NCBI GenBank assembly: GCA_022009815.1
Contig: CP091725.1
Coordinates: forward strand, 2,604,001-2,668,000
DNA length: 64,000 bases
Direction: 5' to 3'
From: Bacteroidales bacterium
Lineage (GTDB): Bacteria; Bacteroidota; Bacteroidia; Bacteroidales; Muribaculaceae
Shown: positions 28,900 to 37,358 of the stretch, one piece after another
Layout of the letters: every line of letters begins with the position of its first letter
How positions within the stretch are numbered: position 1 is the first letter of the stretch
Position numbers and translations under genes: made by a program
Notes under the pieces: generated by a model
The model's input: the letters and a program-made list of their open reading frames with translations, nothing else
What the model was told of the DNA's origin: nothing
Database searches by the model: none

Positions 28900-29213
28900 T
28901 CGTAGCGATAAAGCTCGTAATTCTCATCAAGCACACCCTTGATGTTACTCTGTCCGTACTGGTAAACAAGTATCCATTCAGCCAGGCCAGAACGATAACA
29001 GTCTACGACCTTTTGCCGCAGCGATGGCCCATTCTCTATAGCCCAATCCTGAGTAGCGAAAAATCTGTAATCTGGCTCACGGCCTGCATAAATGTAGAAT
29101 GTTGGGGAAATATCATATGCCACAAAAGTGTCGCACTTAGGCACATTGTCTGTCATTTCGATGCTTTTTTGAGTTAATCCCATGGGCACGGATGCTGCAC
29201 AATTTCTAAACAA
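28892..29213 (-). pseudogene. Gene remnant interrupted by the insertion sequence
   Basis: The readable segment (CDTFVAYDISPTFYIYAGRE, ENGPSLRQKVVDCYRSGLAE, WILVYQYGQSNIKGVLDENY) looks like the C-terminal extracytoplasmic part of a larger membrane protein or glycosyltransferase of the kind seen at 62358-63934. No convincing start or N-terminal membrane region lies upstream. It is cut by the element a few codons before its stop (tail at 27433-27469). So it is truncated at the 5' end and interrupted at the 3' end. Family assignment is tentative. Confidence 0.5.
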
Positions 29214-29276
29214 TAGCTTTCATCGAAATAACTCAGTAAATGGAACACGAGATATGGCTGAAGCAAAGAAAAAAAG

Positions 29277-29313
29277 CGCCGTGGCGACTTCTTTATGAAA
29301 TCACGCCACGGCG
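29277..29313. terminator. Bidirectional terminator hairpin
   Basis: CGCCGTGGCG and its exact complement around a 17-base loop, with a seven-A run at its left side (T run on the minus strand). Confidence 0.7.
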
Positions 29314-29388
29314 TTATTGCTGTTTATTCCAAATCGTCCATTAGCCCGTTTGGTTTTTTTTATTCCTCCTTCCGCTAACCAATACAAC
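29314..29388. other. Short noncoding spacer between two hairpins
   Basis: No ORF. It contains an eight-T run near 29353-29361 and nothing else recognisable. Confidence 0.4.
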
Positions 29389-29605
29389 AAAGAGGCGTAG
29401 CTCCTAACACGGAGCCGCGCCTCTTTAGATTATTAAGGAACGATGTTCCTCAGGCAATCTTATTACCTTTAAAGGCTGAATACCTTTATAAACTTAAAAC
29501 CGAAATTCAATCTTATCTACTACTAACCTAAACCTAATATCCTAAAACCTAAAATCCATATTATTTCATTACAGAGAAAAGAATGTATCTTTCTTTTTAC
29601 GCTTG
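29389..29605 (-). ncRNA. Candidate small structured RNA (promoter-to-terminator unit without ORF)
   Basis: Downstream (minus strand) of a TAATTTTG promoter element at 29606-29613 there is no ORF but a series of potential hairpins: AAAGG/CCTTT (29471-29487), AGGAAC/GTTCCT (29436-29450), and a final long stem AAAGAGGCG plus GCTCC with complements (29389-29426) that would end the transcript. The 5' part contains degenerate TTAGG-like repeats (29521-29557). Could be a small RNA, a 6S-like RNA, or a leftover leader. Unassigned. Confidence 0.4.
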
Positions 29606-29613
29606 CAAAATTA
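29606..29613 (-). promoter_or_regulatory. Bacteroidota -7 promoter element, candidate RNA
   Basis: TAATTTTG followed by C on the minus strand, pointing into the ORF-less unit. Confidence 0.5.
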
Positions 29614-29681
29614 CGCAAAATAGCGTGTATAATTTGACACTATTATAGCAGATATTGTGCGTAATATACACATATATAAGA

Positions 29682-29777
29682 TTACTTCGCCTTCACGTAG
29701 TCAACGAAGGCGTAGGGCTGGTGGTGCTTCTCGTCTGTGGGATGCTCCTCACGGCTCACTCTTGTACTAAAAACCAT
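29682..29777 (-). pseudogene. Orphan C-terminal coding tail
   Basis: A 31-codon frame ending SREEHPTDEKHHQPYAFVDY then VKAK-stop. Its composition is GC-rich like core genes and it looks like the end of a longer protein. It is joined upstream, out of frame, to the AT-rich deiminase gene, so the rest of the parent gene is missing. The family is not recognised. Confidence 0.35.
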
Positions 29778-30846
29778 AATACAAACGATCCAATTCCTTA
29801 CTAACATTCTCTATTTTTCTTGGATAATAATCTCCCAGGAATTGGATTTCATCAAAGCATACACTATTAGAGTCATTCTGATATTTCTCTATAATAGATT
29901 TATACCTATTATCATTCTCTGTATTGTGATGTATTTTAGACATGTCTTCGCTAACTGTCCATGTGCAACAGTTCAAAGCTCCTCCCCATTTTTTGATAAA
30001 ATCTTTCATCTGAACTTGATATATTCTACCTTTATAATCTGGATATAAAGCAATAAATTGCCCCATTGCTTCATTATCAAGTTTAGCATTCCCGATACCA
30101 GGAACAATGATAACGTCACGCGTTTGAAGTGCGTTGACATAAGCCCAACTTAATTCGTGATATTCAGAGAGTTTCAACTCTATAACATAAAAATGTTCCA
30201 TAAGGATATTACGCATTCGTGTGGCAATATCATCATCATATACAGAAAGATTGGCTAATACAACAGCTTTCCCATCTTTATTTATATCGACAAATCTTAG
30301 GATTCCATCCGTATGCCCACAAATGTCCTTTGGGTCCCATGGTAGCCATACTATAGTTATATCATCATAATCCGAATTACACTCTTTGGGTTTGAAAGAA
30401 TCCTGTATTTGTGTTTCTATCTCCTTTTGAGATAATCCTTCGTTTTCTCTCATCACTTTGTCTGTCATTACAATAAAAGATTGCGTGGTGTAGGAATTTG
30501 GAAGTCCTATTTCGCCGATAACAATATTGCCACCATCAATAACCAAAGAAGAATGATTGACGATAAAATTGTTTCCTTCAATCTTCTTCATCACCTTATC
30601 TGCATTAGTAATGTATTTTTCCTTTCCTTTTAGATAGTCGGGATTGTATACAAATTGAGAGAAACGCTCACTTGCATATTGTACTGGCATATAATCTCGA
30701 CACCAATAATCCTTAGTCAAAGAAAGGGTTTCGTGTGCCACATTATTAGCATCAAGAATTTCACAAATATCCTTATAGATATTGGGACAATCTGTACACA
30801 ACAACTTTGAAAAATAAACTTTATCTTTATATTGTTCTGTTATCAT
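29767..30846 (-). CDS. Agmatine deiminase/peptidyl-arginine deiminase-like protein
   Basis: 359 residues of the guanidino-group-modifying enzyme superfamily (PAD_porph/agmatine deiminase branch). The family converts a guanidinium to a ureido group with release of ammonia. Visible signatures are DYWCRDYMPVQ near residues 46-56 (substrate Asp), SSLVIDGGNIVI near 99-110, GHTDGILRFVD near 177-187 (catalytic His and Asp) and WGGALNCCTW near 287-296 (catalytic Cys 293 or 294, with Asn where the commoner motif GGIHC has His). No signal peptide, so cytoplasmic, unlike the secreted Porphyromonas enzyme. Starts within the ATGA overlap of the upstream gene. Strongly AT-rich, unlike the flanking core. 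The substrate is unknown. Confidence 0.78.
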   Translation of the reverse strand: MITEQYKDKVYFSKLLCTDCPNIYKDICEILDANNVAHETLSLTKDYWCRDYMPVQYASERFSQFVYNPDYLKGKEKYITNADKVMKKIEGNNFIVNHSSLVIDGGNIVIGEIGLPNSYTTQSFIVMTDKVMRENEGLSQKEIETQIQDSFKPKECNSDYDDITIVWLPWDPKDICGHTDGILRFVDINKDGKAVVLANLSVYDDDIATRMRNILMEHFYVIELKLSEYHELSWAYVNALQTRDVIIVPGIGNAKLDNEAMGQFIALYPDYKGRIYQVQMKDFIKKWGGALNCCTWTVSEDMSKIHHNTENDNRYKSIIEKYQNDSNSVCFDEIQFLGDYYPRKIENVSKELDRLYYGF

Positions 30847-31418
30847 AGCTTTTCAACTTTTTTAAATCCCCATAATCTGTTGTCCTCTATATTGATTCGC
30901 GGCATAGGTTCTGCATAGCCCGACTTTTCATCAGTATCATCAATCCATTCAATACTAAACTTACCATTGTTAAGCATATTTGCTCCACCAAAGAAATCAT
31001 ACCAAAAATCATGAGGAGCCCAATCTTTTCTTTTTTCATTATTCTCCCATTCCTTTTTACCAGGCTCTATAGCTTTATAGCCTCTAATCAAGAAAGACGC
31101 ATGATATTTCTTTTGTGGATCATCAAACAAAACATCTACTCCCGATGGATTCGGACATACAGCACCTAAAGCATAGCCAAATTCATCTTTCCCTTTCAGA
31201 TATTTTATTTTATCTTTAATATAGCCATCATCCTCGTGGTAATAGAATTCGATGCAGGTCAACTTTAGTTTATATGCATCCTTACAACCTCCATTAATAA
31301 GGAAATAGCCAGAGAAGAATGCAGCTTCTGCTATTTTCTTAAACTCTTCAAATAGGTTTGCTTCGCAACCTTCTGCTCCCTTAAACGCCTTCAAGGCTTG
31401 AAATAATCTTGATTCCAT
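30843..31418 (-). CDS. Unknown protein coupled to the deiminase
   Basis: 191 residues, soluble, no signal peptide. Recognisable blocks are LTCIEFYYHEDD near residue 52, PSGVDVLFDD near 94, YHASFLIRGYKAIEPGKK near 106-123 and KDWAPHDFWYDFF near 132-144. The order (E-F/Y block, then an FLIRG...EP block) faintly recalls the methylpurine-DNA-glycosylase fold, but I cannot support homology. It overlaps the deiminase start by four bases, so the two are translationally coupled. Its own promoter lies at 31539-31546. AT-rich, likely acquired together with the deiminase. Function unknown. Confidence 0.6.
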   Translation of the reverse strand: MESRLFQALKAFKGAEGCEANLFEEFKKIAEAAFFSGYFLINGGCKDAYKLKLTCIEFYYHEDDGYIKDKIKYLKGKDEFGYALGAVCPNPSGVDVLFDDPQKKYHASFLIRGYKAIEPGKKEWENNEKRKDWAPHDFWYDFFGGANMLNNGKFSIEWIDDTDEKSGYAEPMPRINIEDNRLWGFKKVEKL

Positions 31419-31538
31419 ACTTATTGAATTATCTTTAGTTGTAAATCCCTATTGTGTTTTCAACCATTTATCCCAAATCGGTCGTACATTTGGGTTTAAC
31501 GAATCTTTTGCAACTCATGTTTTTTGTAAACTTTATTA

Positions 31539-31546
31539 CAAAAGTA
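31539..31546 (-). promoter_or_regulatory. Bacteroidota -7 promoter element for the deiminase operon
   Basis: TACTTTTG on the minus strand, giving a leader of about 115 bases. Confidence 0.6.
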
Positions 31547-31706
31547 GTCAAAACACAGCGAAGTGCAAAGATTCCAATCAATTATATTCTTACAGGAATC
31601 GCCCATGAAGTCTAATCAATTCTGAAAAATCATTAAAAAATGTATATGCGGCGCGTCTGAACGTTTTTTTATTGCCTAAAATTGCGTTTCTCGCGATTTC
31701 TTTTAC

Positions 31707-31714
31707 TAACTTTG
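31707..31714 (+). promoter_or_regulatory. Bacteroidota -7 promoter element for mutAB
   Basis: TAACTTTG, 71 bases before mutA. Confidence 0.6.
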
Positions 31715-31785
31715 TTCGTTAGTATAACATAAACTCAAAAACGAATAGTAAAACACTATCTAAACTCTAAACTCATATAAAAACT

Positions 31786-33642
31786 ATGGCAGAAAACAGA
31801 GAAAAATTGTTCGACCAATTTGCTCCCGTTTCCACAGAGACATGGAAAGCTAAGGTCGTTGCCGACCTTAAAGGAGCCGATTTCGACAAGAAATTGGTGT
31901 GGCGGACAAACGAAGGATTCAATGTTCAGCCGATGTACCGCGCCGAAGACATTGAGAATCTTAAAACAACTGACTCGCTACCTGGAGAATACCCATTCGT
32001 ACGCGGCACACGCACTGACAACGAATGGTTTATCCGTCAAAACATCGTTGTAGAAAACGTTGCAGAGGCAAACGAGAAAGCGAAATCATTGACAACCAAA
32101 GGTGTTACATCTTTCGGATTCAAATTGTCAGAAGCACTCACAGCCGACAACATTGCCACACTGCTCGACGGCATCGACCTTGCAAAGGTAGAAGTGAACT
32201 TCGAATCATGCCCGAAATGCGCGGTTGCAACAACCAAGGCTCTTGTTGAATACCTCACATCCAACGGCAAAGCAGACGAGTTTACCGGTTCTGTAAAATT
32301 CGACCCGTTCGTACGCTTGCTCAAGCACGGAGTTGACTTCGGCGGCGACATCAAAGCCATGGCAAAAGAATTGACAGAGATTGTCGCTCCTGTAAAGAAC
32401 CTCCGCGTGTTCACTGTAGACACAGTGCTTCTCAGCGACGCCGGCGCATACATCGCACAAGAACTCGGCTACGCCCTCGCATGGGGAAACGAGTGGATGT
32501 CGCAACTCACCGACGCTGGTGTGGCTGTCGACGAGGCTGCAAAGCGCATCAAATTCAATATGGGCATCACCTCCAACTACTTTATGGAGATTGCCAAATT
32601 CCGTGCAGCACGTATGCTGTGGGCACAAATAGTAAAGCAATATCAGCCAGAATGCGACTGCGCCTGCAAAATGAACGTACACGCTGCCACAACAAAATTC
32701 AACCAAACAGTATTCGACGCACACGTCAACCTGCTGCGTACACAGACAGAAACCATGTCGGCAGCATTGGCAGGAGTAGACTCAATCACCGTCACTCCGT
32801 TTGACGCACAATTCAAGAATCCTGACGAGTTCTCTGAGCGCATCGCACGCAATCAGCAGCTGCTGCTCAAGGAAGAGAGCCATCTTGATAAAATCACCGA
32901 CCCAGCCGGCGGTTCATACTATGTAGAGACATTGACAGCGTCAATCGCCGATGTTGCTTGGAAAAACTTCCTTGCCATTGAAGACCTCGGCGGCTTCTAC
33001 GCAGCCATCAAAGAAGGCAAAATCCAGGAAGAGCTCCAAGAGACATCAAAGAAACGTCACCAAGACGTTGCCCGCCGCAAAGAGTCTCTCCTCGGCACAA
33101 ACCAGTTCCCTAACTTCACAGAACTTGCAGGCAACAAGATTGAGAAGACCGACGGATGCAACTGCGGCTGCAAACACGAAGCCCAGGAAGGCGCCGTGGC
33201 ATCAATCCCGACAGCACGTGCAGCAAGCGATTTCGAGGCACTCCGCCTTGCAACAGAAAAATCATCAGCACGTCCAAAAGTGTTTATGCTTACAATCGGC
33301 AACTTGGCAATGCGCCTTGCCCGCGCACAGTTCTCTTCCAACTTCTTCGCCTGCGCAGGTTATGAAATCATCGACAACCTTGGTTTCAAGACCGTACAGG
33401 AAGGCATCGACGCCGCTGTGGAAAAGAAAGCCGACATCGTGGTGCTCTGCTCAAGCGACGACGAATACACCGAATATGCACCGGAAGCATTCAAGCTGCT
33501 CGACGGCCGCGCCGAGTTTGTCGTAGCCGGCAACCCAGCCTGCACAGAAGACTTGAAAGCCCAGGGCATCAAATACTTTGTACATGTCCGCAGCAACGTC
33601 CTTGAGACACTGCAGGAATTCAATGCTAAATTATTAAAATAG
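31786..33642 (+). CDS. mutA: Methylmalonyl-CoA mutase small subunit
   Basis: Non-catalytic partner of the B12-dependent mutase that interconverts succinyl-CoA and methylmalonyl-CoA in propionate formation. It has the TIM-barrel part with RAARMLWAQIVKQYQPE and LRTQTETMSAALAGVDSITV, and a C-terminal flavodoxin-like domain (PKVFMLTIGNLAMRLARAQF) without the D-x-H-x-x-G cobalamin motif, as expected for a small subunit. 618 residues, intact. Unusual: two C-x-C-x-C clusters, CDCAC near residue 290 and CNCGC near 458. It lies 13 bases before mutB, one operon. Confidence 0.93.
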   Translation: MAENREKLFDQFAPVSTETWKAKVVADLKGADFDKKLVWRTNEGFNVQPMYRAEDIENLKTTDSLPGEYPFVRGTRTDNEWFIRQNIVVENVAEANEKAKSLTTKGVTSFGFKLSEALTADNIATLLDGIDLAKVEVNFESCPKCAVATTKALVEYLTSNGKADEFTGSVKFDPFVRLLKHGVDFGGDIKAMAKELTEIVAPVKNLRVFTVDTVLLSDAGAYIAQELGYALAWGNEWMSQLTDAGVAVDEAAKRIKFNMGITSNYFMEIAKFRAARMLWAQIVKQYQPECDCACKMNVHAATTKFNQTVFDAHVNLLRTQTETMSAALAGVDSITVTPFDAQFKNPDEFSERIARNQQLLLKEESHLDKITDPAGGSYYVETLTASIADVAWKNFLAIEDLGGFYAAIKEGKIQEELQETSKKRHQDVARRKESLLGTNQFPNFTELAGNKIEKTDGCNCGCKHEAQEGAVASIPTARAASDFEALRLATEKSSARPKVFMLTIGNLAMRLARAQFSSNFFACAGYEIIDNLGFKTVQEGIDAAVEKKADIVVLCSSDDEYTEYAPEAFKLLDGRAEFVVAGNPACTEDLKAQGIKYFVHVRSNVLETLQEFNAKLLK

Positions 33643-33655
33643 AAGAAGGACAGAA

Positions 33656-35790
33656 ATGAGACCAAATTTCAAAAACATAGATATCAAATCGGACGCTTTC
33701 AACGTTAAGCACGCTCCGATTGCAGAAGGTGAGAAATGGGTTACTCCGGAGCTTATTCCGGTTAAGCCGATCTACACTAAAGCAGACCTTGAAGGCTTGG
33801 AACACCTCAACTACGTTGCCGGTATTCCTCCATTCCTCAGAGGTCCGTACAGCGGTATGTACGCCATCCGTCCTTGGACAATCCGCCAATACGCAGGTTT
33901 CTCCACAGCCGCTGAGTCAAACGCATTCTATCGTCGCAACCTTGCATCCGGACAGAAAGGTCTGTCAGTGGCATTCGACTTGGCCACACACCGTGGTTAC
34001 GACGCTGACCATCCACGCGTAGTCGGCGACGTCGGCAAGGCTGGTGTGTCAATCTGCTCTATCGAGGACATGAAGGTGCTCTTCGATGGTATTCCATTGA
34101 ACAAGATGTCAGTGTCAATGACAATGAACGGCGCCGTTCTTCCTGTCCTTGCATTCTACATCAACGCCGGTCTTGAGCAAGGCGCGAAATTGGAAGAAAT
34201 GGCAGGTACAATCCAGAACGATATCCTGAAAGAGTTCATGGTGCGCAACACATATATATATCCACCTGAATTCTCAATGCGAATCATCGCCGATATTTTT
34301 GAGTACACTTCTCAGAACATGCCTAAGTTCAACTCGATTTCAATCTCAGGCTACCACATGCAGGAGGCAGGCGCAACAGCCGATATCGAGTTGGCATACA
34401 CCCTCGCCGACGGTCTTGAGTACCTTCGCGCCGGAGTCAACGCAGGCATGGACATCGATGCGTTCGCCCCTCGCTTGTCATTCTTCTGGGCTATCGGTAT
34501 GAACTTCTTCATGGAGATTGCCAAGATGCGTGCCGCACGTATGCTCTGGGCCAAGATTGTGAAACAATTCAATCCGAAGAACCCGAAATCATTGGCTCTG
34601 CGTACACACTCACAGACATCAGGATGGTCGCTCACCGAGCAAGACCCATTCAACAACGTCGGCCGTACATGTATCGAGGCTATGGGCGCAGCGTTGGGAC
34701 ACACCCAGTCGCTCCACACCAACGCCCTCGACGAGGCTATCGCATTGCCAACCGACTTCTCAGCACGTATTGCGCGCAACACCCAGATTTACATCCAGGA
34801 AGAAACCTACATTACTAAGGAAATCGACCCATGGGCAGGTTCTTACTATGTAGAAGCGCTCACCAACGAGTTGGCCCACAAGGCTTGGGAACACATCCAA
34901 GAAATCGAGAAACTCGGCGGTATGGCAAAAGCCATCGAGACAGGCACACCGAAATGCCGCATCGAGGAAGCAGCAGCACGCACCCAGGCGCGTATCGACT
35001 CCGGCAAGCAGACAATTGTGGGAGTCAACAAATACCGTTTGGAGAAAGAGGCTCCTATCGACATCCTCGAAATCGACAACACAGAAGTACGCAAAGAGCA
35101 AATTGAGCGTCTCAACGACCTTCGCGCACACCGCGACGAAGCTGCTGTCAAGAAAGCGCTTGCCGCCATCACAGAATGCGTACGCACAAAAGAGGGCAAC
35201 CTCCTCGACCTTGCTGTCAAGGCAGCAGCCGTAAGAGCGTCGCTCGGAGAGATTTCAGATGCCTGCGAAGAAGTTGTAGGCCGTTATAAAGCAGTAATCA
35301 GAACAATTTCAGGCGTGTATTCATCAGAAACTAAAAACGATCCGGACTTCCAGAAAGCACAGAAGATGTGTGAGGAGTTCGCCAAGAGAGAAGGTCGTCA
35401 GCCACGTATCATGATTGCCAAGATGGGTCAGGACGGACACGACCGTGGTGCAAAAGTTGTGGCAACAGGCTATGCCGACTGCGGTTTTGACGTCGACATG
35501 GGTCCGTTGTTCCAGACTCCAGCCGAGGCTGCCCGCCAAGCTGTGGAGAACGACGTTCACATTCTCGGAGTGTCATCGCTTGCCGCCGGCCACAAGACAT
35601 TGATTCCGCAAGTAATCGAGGAATTGAAGAAACTTGGCCGCGAGGACATCATCGTTATTGCCGGCGGTGTAATCCCTGCACAAGACTACGACTTCCTCTA
35701 TAAGGCAGGCGTGGCAGCAATCTTCGGACCAGGCACACGTATCCCTATTCTGCAATCAAGATGCTCGAAATCTTGAACGCTGCTGAATAA
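33656..35790 (+). CDS. mutB: Methylmalonyl-CoA mutase large subunit (frameshift at 3' end)
   Basis: Catalytic adenosylcobalamin-dependent subunit. Substrate barrel with YAGFSTAAESNAFYRRNL, LSVAFDLATHRGYDADHPRV and LRTHSQTSGWSL. C-terminal B12-binding domain with KMGQDGHDRGAKVVATGYAD (the D-x-H-x-x-G lower ligand near residue 595). The read frame ends early in a nonsense tail after GPGTRIP. One base missing near 35745 (restoring a D/S codon pair) yields AIKMLEILNAAE and a stop at 35790, about 711 residues, the normal length. Confidence 0.95.
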
Positions 35791-35807
35791 GCGGTCCAGT
35801 CATACAC

Positions 35808-35846
35808 AAAAAGTCGGCATCCACTCAGGGGTGTCGACTTTTTTCG
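35808..35846 (+). terminator. Terminator after mutB
   Basis: AAAAAGTCGGCATCC pairs with GGGTGTCGACTTTTTT with few mismatches, followed by T-rich sequence. Confidence 0.7.
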
Positions 35847-35955
35847 TTTTTTTAACCAGCTAAATTTCAATCGTTTTTTGGTTCTCATCAATTTTTTTCA
35901 CTAAAAAATGAACAATAGCCGAACCGATATTGTTGTAGGGATAAACAATTTATAC

Positions 35956-35963
35956 TACTTTTG
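35956..35963 (+). promoter_or_regulatory. Bacteroidota -7 promoter element for the OmpA-family gene
   Basis: TACTTTTG followed by C, 36 bases before the ATG at 35999. Confidence 0.65.
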
Positions 35964-35998
35964 CATACTATTTTTACAAATACCAAAACATTGTGATT

Positions 35999-37193
35999 AT
36001 GAAAAAATTTTTATCTTTTTCAATTTTGGCAGCCGCAGCATTGACTATGACACCGGCCGTCAACGCACAGGAGGCTGACTATAACTACACAAACATTCCT
36101 CCGGTAAAAGACATCTACACTCATTCTTGGCGTGACAATTGGTACATCCAACTCGGTGCCGGTGCACAAATGCCAATTTTCGAGAAAAACGGAGATGCAA
36201 GCAACTTCCAGATGAAGAAGACCACCGCTCTTTATGAGGCAGGTGTAGGACATTGGTTCTCGCCATACTTCGGATTCCGTTTCCGCGGACAAGGTGGCGC
36301 AATGCACTGGGAAAACAGCGACCAATGGCACAAAGGGAAATATGCCAACCTCAACCTGGAAATCACATGGGATATGTTCAACAGCCTTTGCGGCGTGAAC
36401 GACCATCGCGTGTTCAGCATCATCCCTTACTTCGGTGTTGGTGGATCGTACGCTTGGGACTACTCTGTTGCCGGCAACATTCTTGACAACGACGGCAAGG
36501 TTATGGAACACCAGGGTGTTGTAAACACAAACCTCGGTCTTCAATTCCGTTTCCGCTGCAGCAAGCGTGTAGACCTCTATGTAGACGCCCGTTTGACAGG
36601 TACAGCCGACAATATCAACAACATCGCATGGAAGACAGGTCTTGACCCAATCTTCTCTATGACAGGTGGTTTGCAAATCAACCTCGGCAAAGAAGGCCGT
36701 CACGTAACAAAATACACTCCGTTTGACTGCATGGGCGCAATCAACGACCTCAACGGCCGCATCAACAAACTTCGCGGCGACTTGGCAGACACAGAGGCTC
36801 AGCTCCGCGCTGCACAAGCACAACTCCCATGTCCAGAAGTTACAGAATCGACAGCTCCTGCCAAAACCGCAAATTCTGTCAACCCAGCTGTACGCTTCAA
36901 ATTCAACTCTGCAAAGGTTTCTGCAAACGACCAAGCTACACTCTACGACGTAGCTCAGGTTGAAACAAGACGAAAATGCAAAGGTTGTCCTCAAGGGTTA
37001 TGCTGACAAGAGAACCGGTACTGCAGACTACAACAAGAAACTTTCTGAGCGCCGTGCAAACGCAGTTAAGGAAGCACTCGTTGCCTACGGCATCGACGCA
37101 GACCGCATCGAGGTAGAGGCTATCGGTGTTGAAGAGCAGCCATACACTGACAACAACAACTGGAACCGCGTGGTAATCGTTACAACTAAGTAA
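35999..37193 (+). CDS. OmpA-family outer membrane porin (frameshifted)
   Basis: Signal peptide MKKFLSFSILAAAALTMTPA, then an eight-strand-type beta-barrel region (alternating aromatic strands to about residue 230), a short coiled linker (GRINKLRGDLADTEAQLRAA), and a C-terminal peptidoglycan-binding OmpA domain (RFKFNSAKVSANDQATLYDV ... GYADKRTGTADYNKKLSERR). Start chosen at ATG 35999, which begins the signal peptide. The frame slips near 36957-36962, and LKQDENAKVVLKG follows one frame over. One surplus base or two missing bases explain it. About 398 residues. It anchors the outer membrane to peptidoglycan. Confidence 0.9.
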
Positions 37194-37217
37194 CAATCAC
37201 CAACCTATCTATAAGGA

Positions 37218-37240
37218 GACAGCCCCCAAAAGGGGCTGTC
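37218..37240 (+). terminator. Terminator after the OmpA-family gene
   Basis: GACAGCCCC and its exact complement with a five-base loop, followed by eight T. Confidence 0.9.
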
Positions 37241-37331
37241 TTTTTTTTATACCCCACAGCCACAAATTATCTTTTTGCAAGCCATACGCAACAAATTTGC
37301 TAATAAATGCCAGTTATACGCAACTTTTGCT

Positions 37332-37339
37332 TACCTTTG
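37332..37339 (+). promoter_or_regulatory. Bacteroidota -7 promoter element for the MFS gene
   Basis: TACCTTTG followed by C, 19 bases before the ATG. Confidence 0.65.
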
Positions 37340-37358
37340 CACATAAATTAAACAAATA

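Larger units (their letters stand above)
31419..31785. other. Divergent intergenic region between the deiminase operon and mutA
   Basis: No ORF. It holds the minus-strand promoter at 31539-31546 for the deiminase operon and the plus-strand promoter at 31707-31714 for mutAB. The AT-rich composition of the cassette fades out near 31560. Confidence 0.6.

Noticed and set aside
29737..30048. 103-codon plus-strand frame opposite the deiminase gene
   Set aside because: Antisense to conserved deiminase residues, hydrophobic only because of AT-rich codons.
36020..36994. 324-codon minus-strand frame opposite the OmpA-family gene
   Set aside because: Sense strand encodes a full signal peptide, barrel and OmpA domain; the antisense frame is a by-product of codon bias.
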